A stretch of DNA of 64,000 nucleotides from Labilithrix sp. (GTDB lineage Bacteria; Myxococcota_A; Polyangia; Polyangiales; Polyangiaceae), in assembly GCA_019637225.1 (NCBI GenBank), contig JAHBWC010000037.1, positions 1 through 64,000 of the forward strand, given 5' to 3'. Under the pieces are notes generated by a model. The model was not told the DNA's origin, ran no database searches, and was given only the letters and a program-made list of their open reading frames with translations. Shown here piece after piece: positions 8,968 through 19,881 of this stretch. Positions within the stretch are counted from its first letter, which is position 1, and each line of letters begins with the position of its first letter. Made by a program: the position numbers and the translations under genes.

Positions 8968-9629
8968 CGCGCGCGGGAGCGCGCGGCGGCCGAAGGGCCT
9001 TGCTCGGGGCGGCGCTCGCCGTGGCCGCCGGGGCGTGCTCGAAGGATCGCCCCGCGCCGCCGGACGCCGGCGCGACGCGCGCCGCGAGCGTGACGGACGC
9101 GGCGATCGCGGAGCCGGCCGGGCTCTCGCCCGAGGAGGGACGCGCGCTCGTGAAGGGCGCCTGCCTCTCGTGCCACTCCGAGGAGATGCTCGCTCAGCAG
9201 CGCCTCACGCACGCCCAGTGGACGAAGACGGTGACGAAGATGGTCGCCTGGGGCGCGAACCTCGAGCCGAAGGACACCGCGCCGCTGACGGAGTGGCTCG
9301 CCGCGACGTACGGCCCCGACGCCGGCGCGTACGAGCCCGCGGCGATCGACGTGGACGCCGCCGCCGCCGAGCTCGCCGCGCTGCCCGACGGTCCCTACGC
9401 GAACGGCGACGCCGAGCGTGGCCGTGCACTCTACACGGATCGATGCTCCGGCTGCCACGGGCCCGACGCGCGCGGTCACATCGGGGTCCGCCTCGTCGAT
9501 CGGCCGCTGCTGTACCGCGCGCCGGAGGTCGCCGAGACGATCCGGCGCGGACGCGGGAAGATGGCGCCGATGACGATGAGCGACGGGGAGATCGGCGACG
9601 TCCTCGCCCATCTCCGCGGACTCCGCTGA
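8964..9629 (+). CDS. diheme c-type cytochrome lipoprotein, likely electron acceptor of the sulfite oxidase
   Basis: A 221-residue lipoprotein. The GTG start overlaps the preceding stop (GTGA) and has GGGAGGT upstream, so translation is coupled. The signal peptide ends in the lipobox AGAC. Two CXXCH heme motifs are seen: CLSCH near residue 69 and CSGCH near 162. The first lies in a sulfite-dehydrogenase-cytochrome-like segment (SPEEGRALVKGACLSCH followed by TKTVTKMVAWGA); the second is a class I cytochrome c domain with a distal Met candidate in GKMAPMTMSDGEI. It is probably anchored in a membrane facing the periplasm and passes electrons from sulfite to the respiratory chain. Confidence 0.87.
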   Translation: MTRAGARGGRRALLGAALAVAAGACSKDRPAPPDAGATRAASVTDAAIAEPAGLSPEEGRALVKGACLSCHSEEMLAQQRLTHAQWTKTVTKMVAWGANLEPKDTAPLTEWLAATYGPDAGAYEPAAIDVDAAAAELAALPDGPYANGDAERGRALYTDRCSGCHGPDARGHIGVRLVDRPLLYRAPEVAETIRRGRGKMAPMTMSDGEIGDVLAHLRGLR

Positions 9630-9666
9630 CCGGCGAGGCGACGCGTTCGCGCCGCCGCTGCCCCAA

Positions 9667-12356
<2,690 letters not shown>

Positions 12357-12422
12357 CGCACTCCGCGGCGCGGTAGCCCGCCTCGCGCGCGACGCGGGGC
12401 CACGGCGCGCGCGCGCGAACGG

Positions 12423-13463
12423 TCACGGCGCCGAGCCGACGTGGCCGACGAGCGAGATGCGCAGCCCGACGAAGCCGGCCGCGGCGGGCGAGAGCGGATC
12501 GCTCAGGTTCGTCACGACGGCGGCGCCGACGTCGACGTCTCGGAACGCGAGCCGCACCGCGGGCCCGAACGTGAACGCCGCGCGGTGCTCGTCGGAGATG
12601 CGGTAGCGGTCGGCGAAGGCCTTTTCGGCGCTCGGCTCGCCGCTCGTCCGCTCGTCCGAGCTGAAGAAATAGATCTGGCTCGCCTCGAGCGACACCTCGA
12701 GATCGGAGCGCGCGAGGTAGCCGACGTGCCCGAGCAGGCGCCCCGCGACCTTCGCCCGGTCGATGCCCTCGTTGTCGATGAGGACGTCGATCCCGTGACG
12801 CCCCTGGAAGACGAACGGACCGCGGACGATTCGAAGATCGCCGGCGGGCCGCAGCCCCACGCGGTCGGGAAGGAAGTGGACGTAGTTCGTCGGATCGAGC
12901 GAGGAGACGGCGTCCACCGCGGAGCGGTTCGGCCGATGCTCGCGGTTGAACGTCGAGGTCGGCGCCGTGACGCCGAGGACGAAGCCGATCTCGAGCCAGG
13001 TCGGCAGCGGAAAGACGGCGCGGATGTGCCCCTCGACGTTCCCGGCGATCGTGCGCGCGCCGCTCGGCCGGCCCGCTTCGCCCGGCGCAAGACCACCGTC
13101 CGGAGGAAGCGCCACGGCGAACGGGTACGACGCGCCGACGTAGACCCGGCGCGGCACGAGGATCGTCGTCTCTAACGAGGGCCGCACGATCGCGGCGGCC
13201 GAGCCCGTGCGCGAGGCGTCTTCCGGCGCGATTCGCCCGAGGAACCAGTCGAGCTGGAGGTCGAGCCGCGCGTGCGACAGCTCCGGCAGGACGAACGGCG
13301 CCGGCAGGACCGGCATCGGCGCGTCGCCCGACGAGAGGCGCGCCCGCTCGGGCGGATCCTCCGCGCGGAGAGGCCTCGGCGCGCCGAGCGTCGCCGCAAG
13401 AGCGGCGAACGCGAGCGTGGCGCGGACGGCGCGACGCGCCGGGCGTGGCACGAGGTTCTGCAC
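12423..13463 (-). CDS. exported protein, probable outer-membrane beta-barrel
   Basis: A 346-residue protein with an N-terminal signal peptide (hydrophobic stretch about 14-34, cleavage near PLRAED). Alternating hydrophobic segments, such as GNVEGHIRAVFPLP, WLEIGFVLGVTAPTSTF and LEVSLEASQIYFF, and a last strand-like segment FVGLRISLVGHVG suggest a small outer-membrane barrel. I do not recognise the family with certainty; MetA-pathway-type or transporter-like barrels are alternatives. The start is GTG (an alternative start cannot be excluded). It is convergent with pyrG and divergent from the fatty acid permease; a link to the permease is possible but unproven. Confidence 0.62.
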   Translation of the reverse strand: MQNLVPRPARRAVRATLAFAALAATLGAPRPLRAEDPPERARLSSGDAPMPVLPAPFVLPELSHARLDLQLDWFLGRIAPEDASRTGSAAAIVRPSLETTILVPRRVYVGASYPFAVALPPDGGLAPGEAGRPSGARTIAGNVEGHIRAVFPLPTWLEIGFVLGVTAPTSTFNREHRPNRSAVDAVSSLDPTNYVHFLPDRVGLRPAGDLRIVRGPFVFQGRHGIDVLIDNEGIDRAKVAGRLLGHVGYLARSDLEVSLEASQIYFFSSDERTSGEPSAEKAFADRYRISDEHRAAFTFGPAVRLAFRDVDVGAAVVTNLSDPLSPAAAGFVGLRISLVGHVGSAP

Positions 13464-13591
13464 CGACGCGAGCTAGACCCCAGCGGCCCGCCGACGGCAA
13501 GCCCAACGGCGCGCCGAGGGGAGAGGCGGGGCTCCGGCGACGGCCCGCGGAGCCGCCTCGGCTCGCCAGGAAAGTCGGCTATCGTGCGCGC

Positions 13592-14986
13592 GTGATCTCG
13601 CCCTCCGTCTTCGCACGCGCCGGGAGCGCCGCCGAGCGCTTCGTCCGGCGCTGGATGCCGGATCCCTTCGTCCTCGTGCTCTCGCTCACGCTCGTCGCGC
13701 TGGTGCTCGGCTACCTCCAGGTCGCCGGGCTCACGCTCGACGGCGGCGCCGCGTCGACGCTCGTGACCACGTGGACGGGCGGCTTCGGGAACGCGGAGAT
13801 CCTCAAGTTCGGGCTCCAGATCATCCTCATCGTGGTGACCGGCGAGGCGATCGCCGCGAGCCCGCCGGCGCGCCGGCTCCTCGCGCGCCTCACGAGCCTC
13901 CCGAAGACGCCGGCGCAGGCGCTCCTCCTCGTGACGTCGTTCGCGCTAGTGACCGGCTGGCTTCACTGGGGCTTCGGCCTCGTGTCGAGCGCGCTCCTCG
14001 CGCGCGAGGTGGGTCGCTCGCTCGCCGCGCGCGGGGTCGCGGTTCACTACGCGCTGCTCGGCACCGGCGCGTACACGTCGATGCTCCTCTGGCACGCGGG
14101 GCTCACCGCGAGCGCGCCCTTGCTCATGAACACGGAGAAGAACTTCGTGAGCGAGGTGCTCGGCGTGAGCGGCGCCGAGGCGAAGGTGCCGCTCTCCCAG
14201 ACGATCCTCGCGCCCTCGAACCTGATCGCCTGCGCGATCTTGGCGCTCCTCGTGCCGCCGCTGATCGTGGCGATGCACCCGAAGACCGGCATCGTCGGGA
14301 TCGACGGTCACGACGCCCCTCCGCTCGCGAACGACGAGGCCTCGAGCAGCGACGATCGCGCGGGGTTCACGCCGGCGGAGTGGCTCGACAAGACGCGCGG
14401 CCTCACGTTCGTGACCGGCGCGCTCGGCCTCTCCTTCCTCGTCCGTCACTTTCGCGACAAGGGCTTCGACCTCAATCACAACGTCGTCAACTGCGCGTTC
14501 CTCATGCTCGGCATGGTGCTGCACCGGAGCCCGGTGGCATACGCGCGCGCGATCTCCCAGAGCGTCCGCGGCGTCTCCGGCATCGTCCTGCAGTTCCCCT
14601 TCTACGGCGGCATCCTCGAGGTCATGAAGCACACGGGCCTCTCGGCCTCGATCGCCCATGTCTTCGTCGAGGCGGCGAGCGCCACCACGCTGCCGGTCTT
14701 CACGTTCCTCGCGTCGATCCTCACGAAGAGCTTCGTGCCGTCGGGGGCCGGCGAGTGGGCCGTCGAGGGGCCGCCGATGCTCGAGGCCGCGAGGACCCTC
14801 GGCGTCCCCTACGGCAAGATCACGATGGCCGTCGCGTACGGGAACATGCTCGGCAACATGTACCAGCCGTTCTGGAGCCTCCCGCTCCTCGGGCTGATGG
14901 GTCTCCGCGCGCGCGACATCATGGGCTTCTGCCTCGTGCTGTTCGTCGTCTGCTTGCCGGTCCTCGGCCTCGCCTTGCTGCTGTGA
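13592..14986 (+). CDS. atoE: short-chain fatty acid permease (AtoE family)
   Basis: A 464-residue polytopic inner-membrane transporter of the SCFA/AtoE family, which takes up acetoacetate, butyrate and similar acids. About 11-12 hydrophobic helices are spread over the protein. Family features include RWMPDPFVLVLSLTL at the N-terminus, HWGFGLVSSALLAREV, and FPFYGGILEVMKHTGL. FVPSGAGEWAVEGP is near the C-terminus. The GTG start is chosen because the conserved part begins at once; AGGAAA lies about 18 bases upstream, so the ribosome site is not ideal. No beta-oxidation or ketone body genes are adjacent. Confidence 0.88.
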   Translation: MISPSVFARAGSAAERFVRRWMPDPFVLVLSLTLVALVLGYLQVAGLTLDGGAASTLVTTWTGGFGNAEILKFGLQIILIVVTGEAIAASPPARRLLARLTSLPKTPAQALLLVTSFALVTGWLHWGFGLVSSALLAREVGRSLAARGVAVHYALLGTGAYTSMLLWHAGLTASAPLLMNTEKNFVSEVLGVSGAEAKVPLSQTILAPSNLIACAILALLVPPLIVAMHPKTGIVGIDGHDAPPLANDEASSSDDRAGFTPAEWLDKTRGLTFVTGALGLSFLVRHFRDKGFDLNHNVVNCAFLMLGMVLHRSPVAYARAISQSVRGVSGIVLQFPFYGGILEVMKHTGLSASIAHVFVEAASATTLPVFTFLASILTKSFVPSGAGEWAVEGPPMLEAARTLGVPYGKITMAVAYGNMLGNMYQPFWSLPLLGLMGLRARDIMGFCLVLFVVCLPVLGLALLL

Positions 14987-15052
14987 TCCGCCCGCGCCCG
15001 GCGCCGGCGCGCCGCGAACGAGCGGCGCAACCCGACGGCACTTTTGCACTGC

Positions 15053-15139
15053 GCTTCCGCGACCTCGCTGGATCCTGTCGGGAAAACCTGACGATCCAGG
15101 CTCCACTGTAGGTGTCGGCGCGCGGGCCGAGACGGAAGC
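15053..15139 (+). ncRNA. candidate structured RNA in the leader of the heme lipoprotein gene
   Basis: An inner hairpin pairs CTGGATC (15068-15074) with GATCCAG (15093-15099) and GTCGGG (15077-15082) with CCTGAC (15087-15092, one G-U pair) around an AAAA loop. An outer stem pairs GCTTCCG (15053-15059) with CGGAAGC (15133-15139), followed by CTTTTCCCC. It lies between the permease stop and the next start, 64 bases before that start. It could be a terminator for the permease gene or a regulatory leader. It does not match the c-di-GMP, cobalamin or TPP consensus as far as I can judge by eye. Confidence 0.45.
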
Positions 15140-15203
15140 CTTTTCCCCACGTCCGCGCAGGCACACGCCGTGCTTTGGCTCGTCTTCGAGTGAGGTGCAC
15201 GGC

Positions 15204-16061
15204 ATGCGCGTAGGGAACCTCGTCCTCGTCGGTAGCGCTCTCATCGCCCTCCTCGCCGCGGTCGCGTGCACGCAGACGACGCAGACCATCGCCCCCGACG
15301 AAGAGGAGGAGGAGCCGGCGGAGCCCGCGAAGACGAAGAAGACGTCGGACGCTCCGTCGAAGGGCAAGACCGACGACACGTGCCTCGGCAAGGCCAGCCT
15401 CGCGTTCGACGACGCCACCTGCAACGCCTGCATGAGCGACGACGCGAGCTGCTGCCAGGCGACGATCGCGTGCTTCAAGGACGATCCCGAGTGCGCGGCG
15501 CTCCACACGTGCATCCAGGGCTGCAGCGGCGGGGGCACGGGCGGCGGGACGGGCGCGGGTAACCCTGCGACGATCTGGAACGGCGAGGTCTACCCGAAGG
15601 TCAACACCGCCTGCGGTAGCTGCCATCGCGCCGGAACGGGCGGCGCGCCGATCTTCTTCGGCGCCGACGCCGCGGCCACCTACACGCTCTTCAAGCAGCG
15701 CAACTACCACCTCGCGAACAGCCTCTTCGTGACGAAGGGGCTCCACAACGGCCCAGCGCTGACGCCGGACCAGCGCGCCTCCGTCGACAAGTGGGTCGCC
15801 GCGGAGGCGGGCGGCGGCGGCGGTGGCGGGAACGGCGGTGGTGGCGGTGGCGGGAACGGTGGCGGTGGCGGTGGCGGAAACGGCGGCGGTGGCGGAAACG
15901 GCGGCGGCGGCGGAAACGGCACCGGCGGCGGGAACGGAAACGGGACCGGTGGCGGCGCGGCGTGCAAGGACGCTTGCAAGGCCCAGCACCCGAACGCCCT
16001 CGCGAAGTGGCAGACCTACAACACCTGCGCGGCCGTGACCTGCAAGGCTTCCTGCCTCTGA
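15204..16061 (+). CDS. lipoprotein with c-type heme motif and glycine/asparagine-rich repeat
   Basis: A 285-residue lipoprotein: the signal peptide ends in the lipobox AVAC. A Glu/Lys-rich linker is followed by a Cys-rich module (CLGKASLAFDDATCNACM, CCQATIACFKDDPEC, CIQGC), common in polyangial lipoproteins and probably disulfide-bonded. CGSCH near 136 is a covalent heme site within a cytochrome-c-like domain (EVYPKVNTACGSCH to TPDQRASVDKWVAAEA). Then comes a Gly/Asn repeat of about 50 residues and a short C-terminal Cys module (CKDACKAQHPNAL, CAAVTCKASC). ATG chosen over the in-frame GTG nine bases earlier because TGAGG precedes it. Likely a surface or periplasmic electron carrier; partner unknown. 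Confidence 0.75.
   Translation: MRVGNLVLVGSALIALLAAVACTQTTQTIAPDEEEEEPAEPAKTKKTSDAPSKGKTDDTCLGKASLAFDDATCNACMSDDASCCQATIACFKDDPECAALHTCIQGCSGGGTGGGTGAGNPATIWNGEVYPKVNTACGSCHRAGTGGAPIFFGADAAATYTLFKQRNYHLANSLFVTKGLHNGPALTPDQRASVDKWVAAEAGGGGGGGNGGGGGGGNGGGGGGGNGGGGGNGGGGGNGTGGGNGNGTGGGAACKDACKAQHPNALAKWQTYNTCAAVTCKASCL
15807..15957 (+). repeat. in-frame Gly/Asn-coding microsatellite
   Basis: Irregular runs of GGCGGTGGC and GGAAACGGC units coding glycine with periodic asparagine inside the heme lipoprotein. Such tracts can change length by slippage and serve as flexible linkers. Confidence 0.85.
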
Positions 16062-16156
16062 CGCACGCCTCGCCGCGCCTCCCCTCGACGTTCGCGGCCA
16101 CGCCGCTGCGCGTCCGTCACGGTCCCCGAGCACGCCCTCCGAAAGACGCCGCAGCG

Positions 16157-17932
16157 TCAGCGCGAGAAGCCGAGCGTCTGGACGAACGCGAGGAGCGACG
16201 CCGTGCGCTCCGCGTCGAACGGCACGACCCAGGGATCGACCGCGCCGATCGTGAAGCGGTCACCCTCCGGTCGTCCGCGCGTGCGATGGAGCTCGATCGC
16301 CATCGAGAGGAACGGAACGCTCCCGCCGTGGCCGTACGGCGGCGTCACGGCGACGCCGCGAAGCGGAGGCGTCTTGAACGAGCCGAGGAGCCGCGGGGCC
16401 GCGGTGAGCGGGCGGCGCGGGAGCTTCGCGTCGCTCCATTTCCCGTCGGCGCGAAACTCGCTCGCGTCGTACTTCGCCGCCGCCTCGATCCGCCCGTTGT
16501 CCGGGGTGAAGTCCTCGTGCCCGGAGGGGAAGCGCATCGCGTGGAACGCGTCGTCGGTCAGCCGCGGCCCCCAGTGGCACTGCGCGCAGCCCGTCGCGAA
16601 GAACGCCGCGAGGCCGTCCTTCTGCTCGACGGTGAGCGCGTCGCGCGCGCCGAGCGCGTAGCGATCGAGCGCGTTCGGCGAGACACGGAACGATCGCTCG
16701 AACGCCGCGATCGCCTTGCCGACGTCGACGAACACGCGCGTCACCGCGTCGCGATCGCCGGGCGCCATCGCGTTCCACGCCGGATCGCCGGGCTTGCCGT
16801 TCGGTGGGAAGCGCCCGGCGTCGTCGAGCGCGGGCAGCGGGCCGAACAGCGCTTCGTACTCGTCGCGGTACTCGTCGTAGATGCGGTGCGCGACGAAGAG
16901 GCGGGACGAGCCGAACTCCTTCGGGTCCTCGAACGGCAAGAGCGCCTGCATCCAAAGCGTGTCGGCGCGCCCGTCCCAGAGCTGCCACCGCGACCACGCG
17001 GAGAGGACGACGCTCGGCGTGTTGCGCGTCCCGCCGCCCACGCCGCCGGTCGCCGTCTCGGCCCCGTCGGTGAACGAGCGGTGCTTCTCGTGGCATCGCT
17101 CGCACGACACCTCGCCGGACGGCGAAAGCAGCTTGTCGTCGAAGAGCGTCCGGCCGAATCGCGCCGCGCCGGGACGATCGCCGTGCACGTTCGTGGGATC
17201 CTTCGGAGGCGGCCCCGAGAGCACCATCTCCTGGATCATCGCCCACTGTACGGTCGTGAACCGGCCGTCGACACGCGTGACCGCGCGTCGGGCCAGCGCC
17301 GCTTCTCCGCGGAGCTCGGCTGCGACCGACAGGGCCGCGTCGGCGATCTCCTCGGGCGCGGGATCCGCCATCGCCTCGCGGATGCGCATCGTCCGCGGAT
17401 CGACGACGAGCACGCGCGGCAGGATCGCGTCCGTCGTCACGAGCGCCATCGACGGGTCGACGACGACGTCGGTTCGCACGTCCTGCCGCGCCTGCCAGCG
17501 GACGGCGCCCTCGACGTCCGGCGGCGCGTTCTCCTCGTCGCGCACGACGACGTCGACCACATGGACGCGCTCGCGCATCGCCGGAGAAAGCCAGCTCGCC
17601 GTGCGCTCGGCGCTCGCGCGGCACGTCCCGCAGAACGCCGCGTTCACGCGGACGACGAGCACGCGCGACTCGCCGCACGACGCGAAGCTGTCGGAGAGAC
17701 GCACGGCCCCGCGCGCTCCGTCTCCCCGCACGCCCTCGAGCGTCCTGCCCTCGAGCACGTCGCCCTTCGAGACGCCGTAAGGACCGGCCGGGTACGACGC
17801 CTCCACGCAGGCGGCCGCGCCGCCGTCGGGCTCCCCGGTCTCCGGCGGCGCCGCGCCCTCCGGCGAGCCCGTGCAGGCGCTCAGCGCGAGCCACAGGGTG
17901 CTCCGCCCGATCGATCGCGTCGGCGGAGCCAT
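16157..17932 (-). CDS. thioredoxin-like domain fused to diheme cytochrome c peroxidase/MauG
   Basis: A 591-residue lipoprotein (lipobox LSAC). Residues about 40-220 form a redoxin-like domain: VLVVRVNAAFCGTCRASAERT with a CXXC pair near 101, then VVVDPSMAL and LPRVLVVDPRT, as in AhpC/TSA-type folds. Residues about 240-585 are a MauG/CcpA-type diheme peroxidase with CERCH near 277 and CAQCH near 450, plus HKHRSFTDG-like and TPPLRGVAVTPPYGHGG segments. It likely reduces peroxide or oxidises a periplasmic protein while using a thiol pair. Eight bases separate it from the propeller lipoprotein gene upstream, so they form an operon. This domain order is unusual. Confidence 0.83.
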   Translation of the reverse strand: MAPPTRSIGRSTLWLALSACTGSPEGAAPPETGEPDGGAAACVEASYPAGPYGVSKGDVLEGRTLEGVRGDGARGAVRLSDSFASCGESRVLVVRVNAAFCGTCRASAERTASWLSPAMRERVHVVDVVVRDEENAPPDVEGAVRWQARQDVRTDVVVDPSMALVTTDAILPRVLVVDPRTMRIREAMADPAPEEIADAALSVAAELRGEAALARRAVTRVDGRFTTVQWAMIQEMVLSGPPPKDPTNVHGDRPGAARFGRTLFDDKLLSPSGEVSCERCHEKHRSFTDGAETATGGVGGGTRNTPSVVLSAWSRWQLWDGRADTLWMQALLPFEDPKEFGSSRLFVAHRIYDEYRDEYEALFGPLPALDDAGRFPPNGKPGDPAWNAMAPGDRDAVTRVFVDVGKAIAAFERSFRVSPNALDRYALGARDALTVEQKDGLAAFFATGCAQCHWGPRLTDDAFHAMRFPSGHEDFTPDNGRIEAAAKYDASEFRADGKWSDAKLPRRPLTAAPRLLGSFKTPPLRGVAVTPPYGHGGSVPFLSMAIELHRTRGRPEGDRFTIGAVDPWVVPFDAERTASLLAFVQTLGFSR

Positions 17933-17940
17933 CGTCCGGC

Positions 17941-19056
17941 TCACTCGAGCGGGAAGATCCGGAGCGTCCGGACCGTCGTCCCGTTGCTGTCGGCGACGAA
18001 GAGCCGCTTGTTCGTCTTGTCGTAGGCGACGCCCTGCGGCTTCACGAAACCGGCGTCGGCCTCGATGACCTGATAGCCGCCGTCGGTGAAGACCTGGCGG
18101 AGCTGGAGCGGACCGCCGTCGGCGAGCGGACGAAACTGCCCGGTGATGAGCGTGCCGTTGGGCCCCTCGGTGAGCGTGTCGGGGCTCGGGACCGCCGCGT
18201 AGACCGCGTACGGCGTGGTCAGGCCGCCGTCGAGCGGGAGCGCGTAGAGGAGGCCGCGCGTCTGCTCGCTCACGATGAGCTGGCCGTTCAAGACGATCAC
18301 GGCGACCGGCTTCTGGAAACCGCCCGCGTAGTCGGTCTCGCCTTGCAGCGTGACCCTCGTGACGACGCCCGCGTCGTCGTTGCCTCCGCCCATGAAGAAG
18401 TAACCGCCCCACATCGGGCTGCCACCGCCGCCTCCCCCGCCCCCGCCGCCGCCTCCACCGCCTCCGCCGCCGCCCGTGCCACGCGCGAGCGCGACGCGCC
18501 GGCGGTTCGTCGCGAGCGACGGGACCGTACCCGCGTCGCCGTTGGCGGGGTTCGTGTAGACGACGGCGCCGGTCTGACCGAAGCCGAAGCGCGGAACGAC
18601 GAGCGTCCCGTCGGCCAGGCGGACGATCTGCCCGAGGTTGGTCTGCCCCGCCGCCGTCGCGGTCGGATCGTCCGGGACCTTGACGAGCTTTCGAAGACCG
18701 TCGGCGTCGGTCCACGTCCAGAGCTGGTTGTCGTGGTTGTCCGCGATGAAGAGCGTGCTCGTTCCGTCGTCCCATAGGAGCGAGATCGGGTCGCCCGTCC
18801 CCGCAGGGTCGAAGTCGAGCGTGACCGGCCCGCGCACGATGCCCCCCGCGTCGGCGTCCGCCTTGCCCGTGTCGGTGCCGCTGTCGGACGGAGCCCCGTC
18901 CTCCTCCGACGGCGCCGAGCCGTCGCGTGAGCCGTCGGTCGTGCTCGCGTCGGGCACCGCGTCGACGCCGGTGCCTTCGTCGTCTCCGCACGCGAGGTAC
19001 GCGCCGGCGGGCGCGATGACGAGCAACGCAAGGAGCAGCGATCGGTGGCGGCGCAT
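17941..19056 (-). CDS. beta-propeller lipoprotein with polyglycine tract
   Basis: A 371-residue lipoprotein; the signal peptide ends in YLAC. An Asp/Ala/Gly/Ser-rich linker runs to about residue 75. Repeats such as LLWDDGTSTLFIADNHDNQLWTW, ADGTLVVPRFGFG and GVAYDKTNKRLFVADSNG are NHL/SMP-30-like propeller blades. A run of about 18 glycines near 195 lies between two blades. It probably binds a ligand or protein in the periplasm or at the surface. It is the first gene of a two-gene operon with the peroxidase fusion and lies just behind the response regulator gene on the same strand. Confidence 0.75.
   Translation of the reverse strand: MRRHRSLLLALLVIAPAGAYLACGDDEGTGVDAVPDASTTDGSRDGSAPSEEDGAPSDSGTDTGKADADAGGIVRGPVTLDFDPAGTGDPISLLWDDGTSTLFIADNHDNQLWTWTDADGLRKLVKVPDDPTATAAGQTNLGQIVRLADGTLVVPRFGFGQTGAVVYTNPANGDAGTVPSLATNRRRVALARGTGGGGGGGGGGGGGGGGGGSPMWGGYFFMGGGNDDAGVVTRVTLQGETDYAGGFQKPVAVIVLNGQLIVSEQTRGLLYALPLDGGLTTPYAVYAAVPSPDTLTEGPNGTLITGQFRPLADGGPLQLRQVFTDGGYQVIEADAGFVKPQGVAYDKTNKRLFVADSNGTTVRTLRIFPLE
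18421..18473 (-). repeat. in-frame polyglycine tract
   Basis: A run of GGC/GGG/GGT codons (read on the minus strand) inside the propeller lipoprotein, coding about 18 glycines. Likely a loop between blades and prone to length change. Confidence 0.85.
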
Positions 19057-19065
19057 CTCCGAGGC

Positions 19066-19127
19066 GTAACAAGCTCGGCCGTATTCGGCGTAACAGCTCG
19101 GACGGCAGCGTCACAGCTTGGTTACAG
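19066..19127 (-). promoter_or_regulatory. direct repeats of CTGTNAC, candidate response regulator sites
   Basis: Read on the minus strand: CTGTAAC (19127-19121), four bases, CTGTGAC (19116-19110), then CTGTTAC (19096-19090) and CTTGTTAC (19073-19066). The first two are spaced exactly 11 bases, the geometry of PhoB-type boxes. They lie 10 to 71 bases before the propeller lipoprotein start and just behind the OmpR/PhoB-type regulator gene. Binding by that regulator is inference. Confidence 0.55.
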
Positions 19128-19146
19128 CGCCATCATCTTCGCGGAC

Positions 19147-19881
19147 TCATTCCGGCCGGAGGCGGTAGCCGACCCCATGGACGGTCTCGACGACCTCGCC
19201 GAACGGTCCGAGCCGCTCGCGCAGCCTCCGAACGTGCACGTCGATGGTCCGCCGCGACGTCGCGACCTCGCCGTTCCAGAGCTTCGCGATGAGCGCCTCG
19301 CGCGACCACACCTGATCGGGCGCCTCGAGGAACGTGAGGAGGAGGACGAACTCGAACGGCCGCAGCTCGATCTCGACGCCGGCGGCGAGGACGCGATGCC
19401 GGAGGACGTCGACCACCACGTCACGCCACCGGAAGACACGCGCCTCGCTGACGTCGACGTGCCGCGCCTTTCGACGCGCCTCCACCGCCGACGCCAGGAT
19501 GCGCACGCGGGCGACGACCTCGCGCACGCTGAACGGCTTCACGACGTAGTCGTCGGCGCCGGCGGCGAGGCCGGCGACGCGGTCGGCTTCGCTCCCGAGC
19601 GCGGTCAAGAGCAGGATGCCGAGGTCCTTCAGCCGCTCGTCCCGCCGGATCTCCGCGCAGACCGCGATGCCGTCTCCGTCGGGGAGCAGCCGGTCGAGGA
19701 CGAGCAGCGCCGCGTCCTCGCGCGCGGCGGTCTCGGCGACCGCGCCGCCCGTGTCGAGCCCGACGACCTCGAAGCCCGCGCTCGTCAGGTTGAACTCGAG
19801 GAGGCGCCGGACGTCGTCCTCGTCCTCGGCGACCACGACCCGCGTCGCCGGCGGTCGCGAGAGGGAGCTCGCACTCATCAT
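19147..19881 (-). CDS. OmpR/PhoB-family response regulator (orphan)
   Basis: A 244-residue regulator. The receiver domain (about 13-130) has the acidic pair AEDEDD near 18-23, the phosphoacceptor D63 in VLDRLLPDG, and the lysine in VVKPFS near 115. The winged-helix DNA-binding domain (about 145-243) includes LRPFEFVLLLTFLEAPDQVWSREAL, RTIDVHVRRLRERLG and ETVHGVGYRL. No sensor kinase is adjacent. Two ATG codons in tandem open the gene; the first is used here. It precedes the propeller/peroxidase operon on the same strand by 90 bases, with CTGTNAC repeats between, so it may control that operon. Confidence 0.9.
   Translation of the reverse strand: MMSASSLSRPPATRVVVAEDEDDVRRLLEFNLTSAGFEVVGLDTGGAVAETAAREDAALLVLDRLLPDGDGIAVCAEIRRDERLKDLGILLLTALGSEADRVAGLAAGADDYVVKPFSVREVVARVRILASAVEARRKARHVDVSEARVFRWRDVVVDVLRHRVLAAGVEIELRPFEFVLLLTFLEAPDQVWSREALIAKLWNGEVATSRRTIDVHVRRLRERLGPFGEVVETVHGVGYRLRPE

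Noticed and set aside
15053..15139. c-di-GMP riboswitch
   Set aside because: The loop GGGAAAACC looks similar at first, but the conserved GGGACGCAAAGCC segment and second-stem features are absent.
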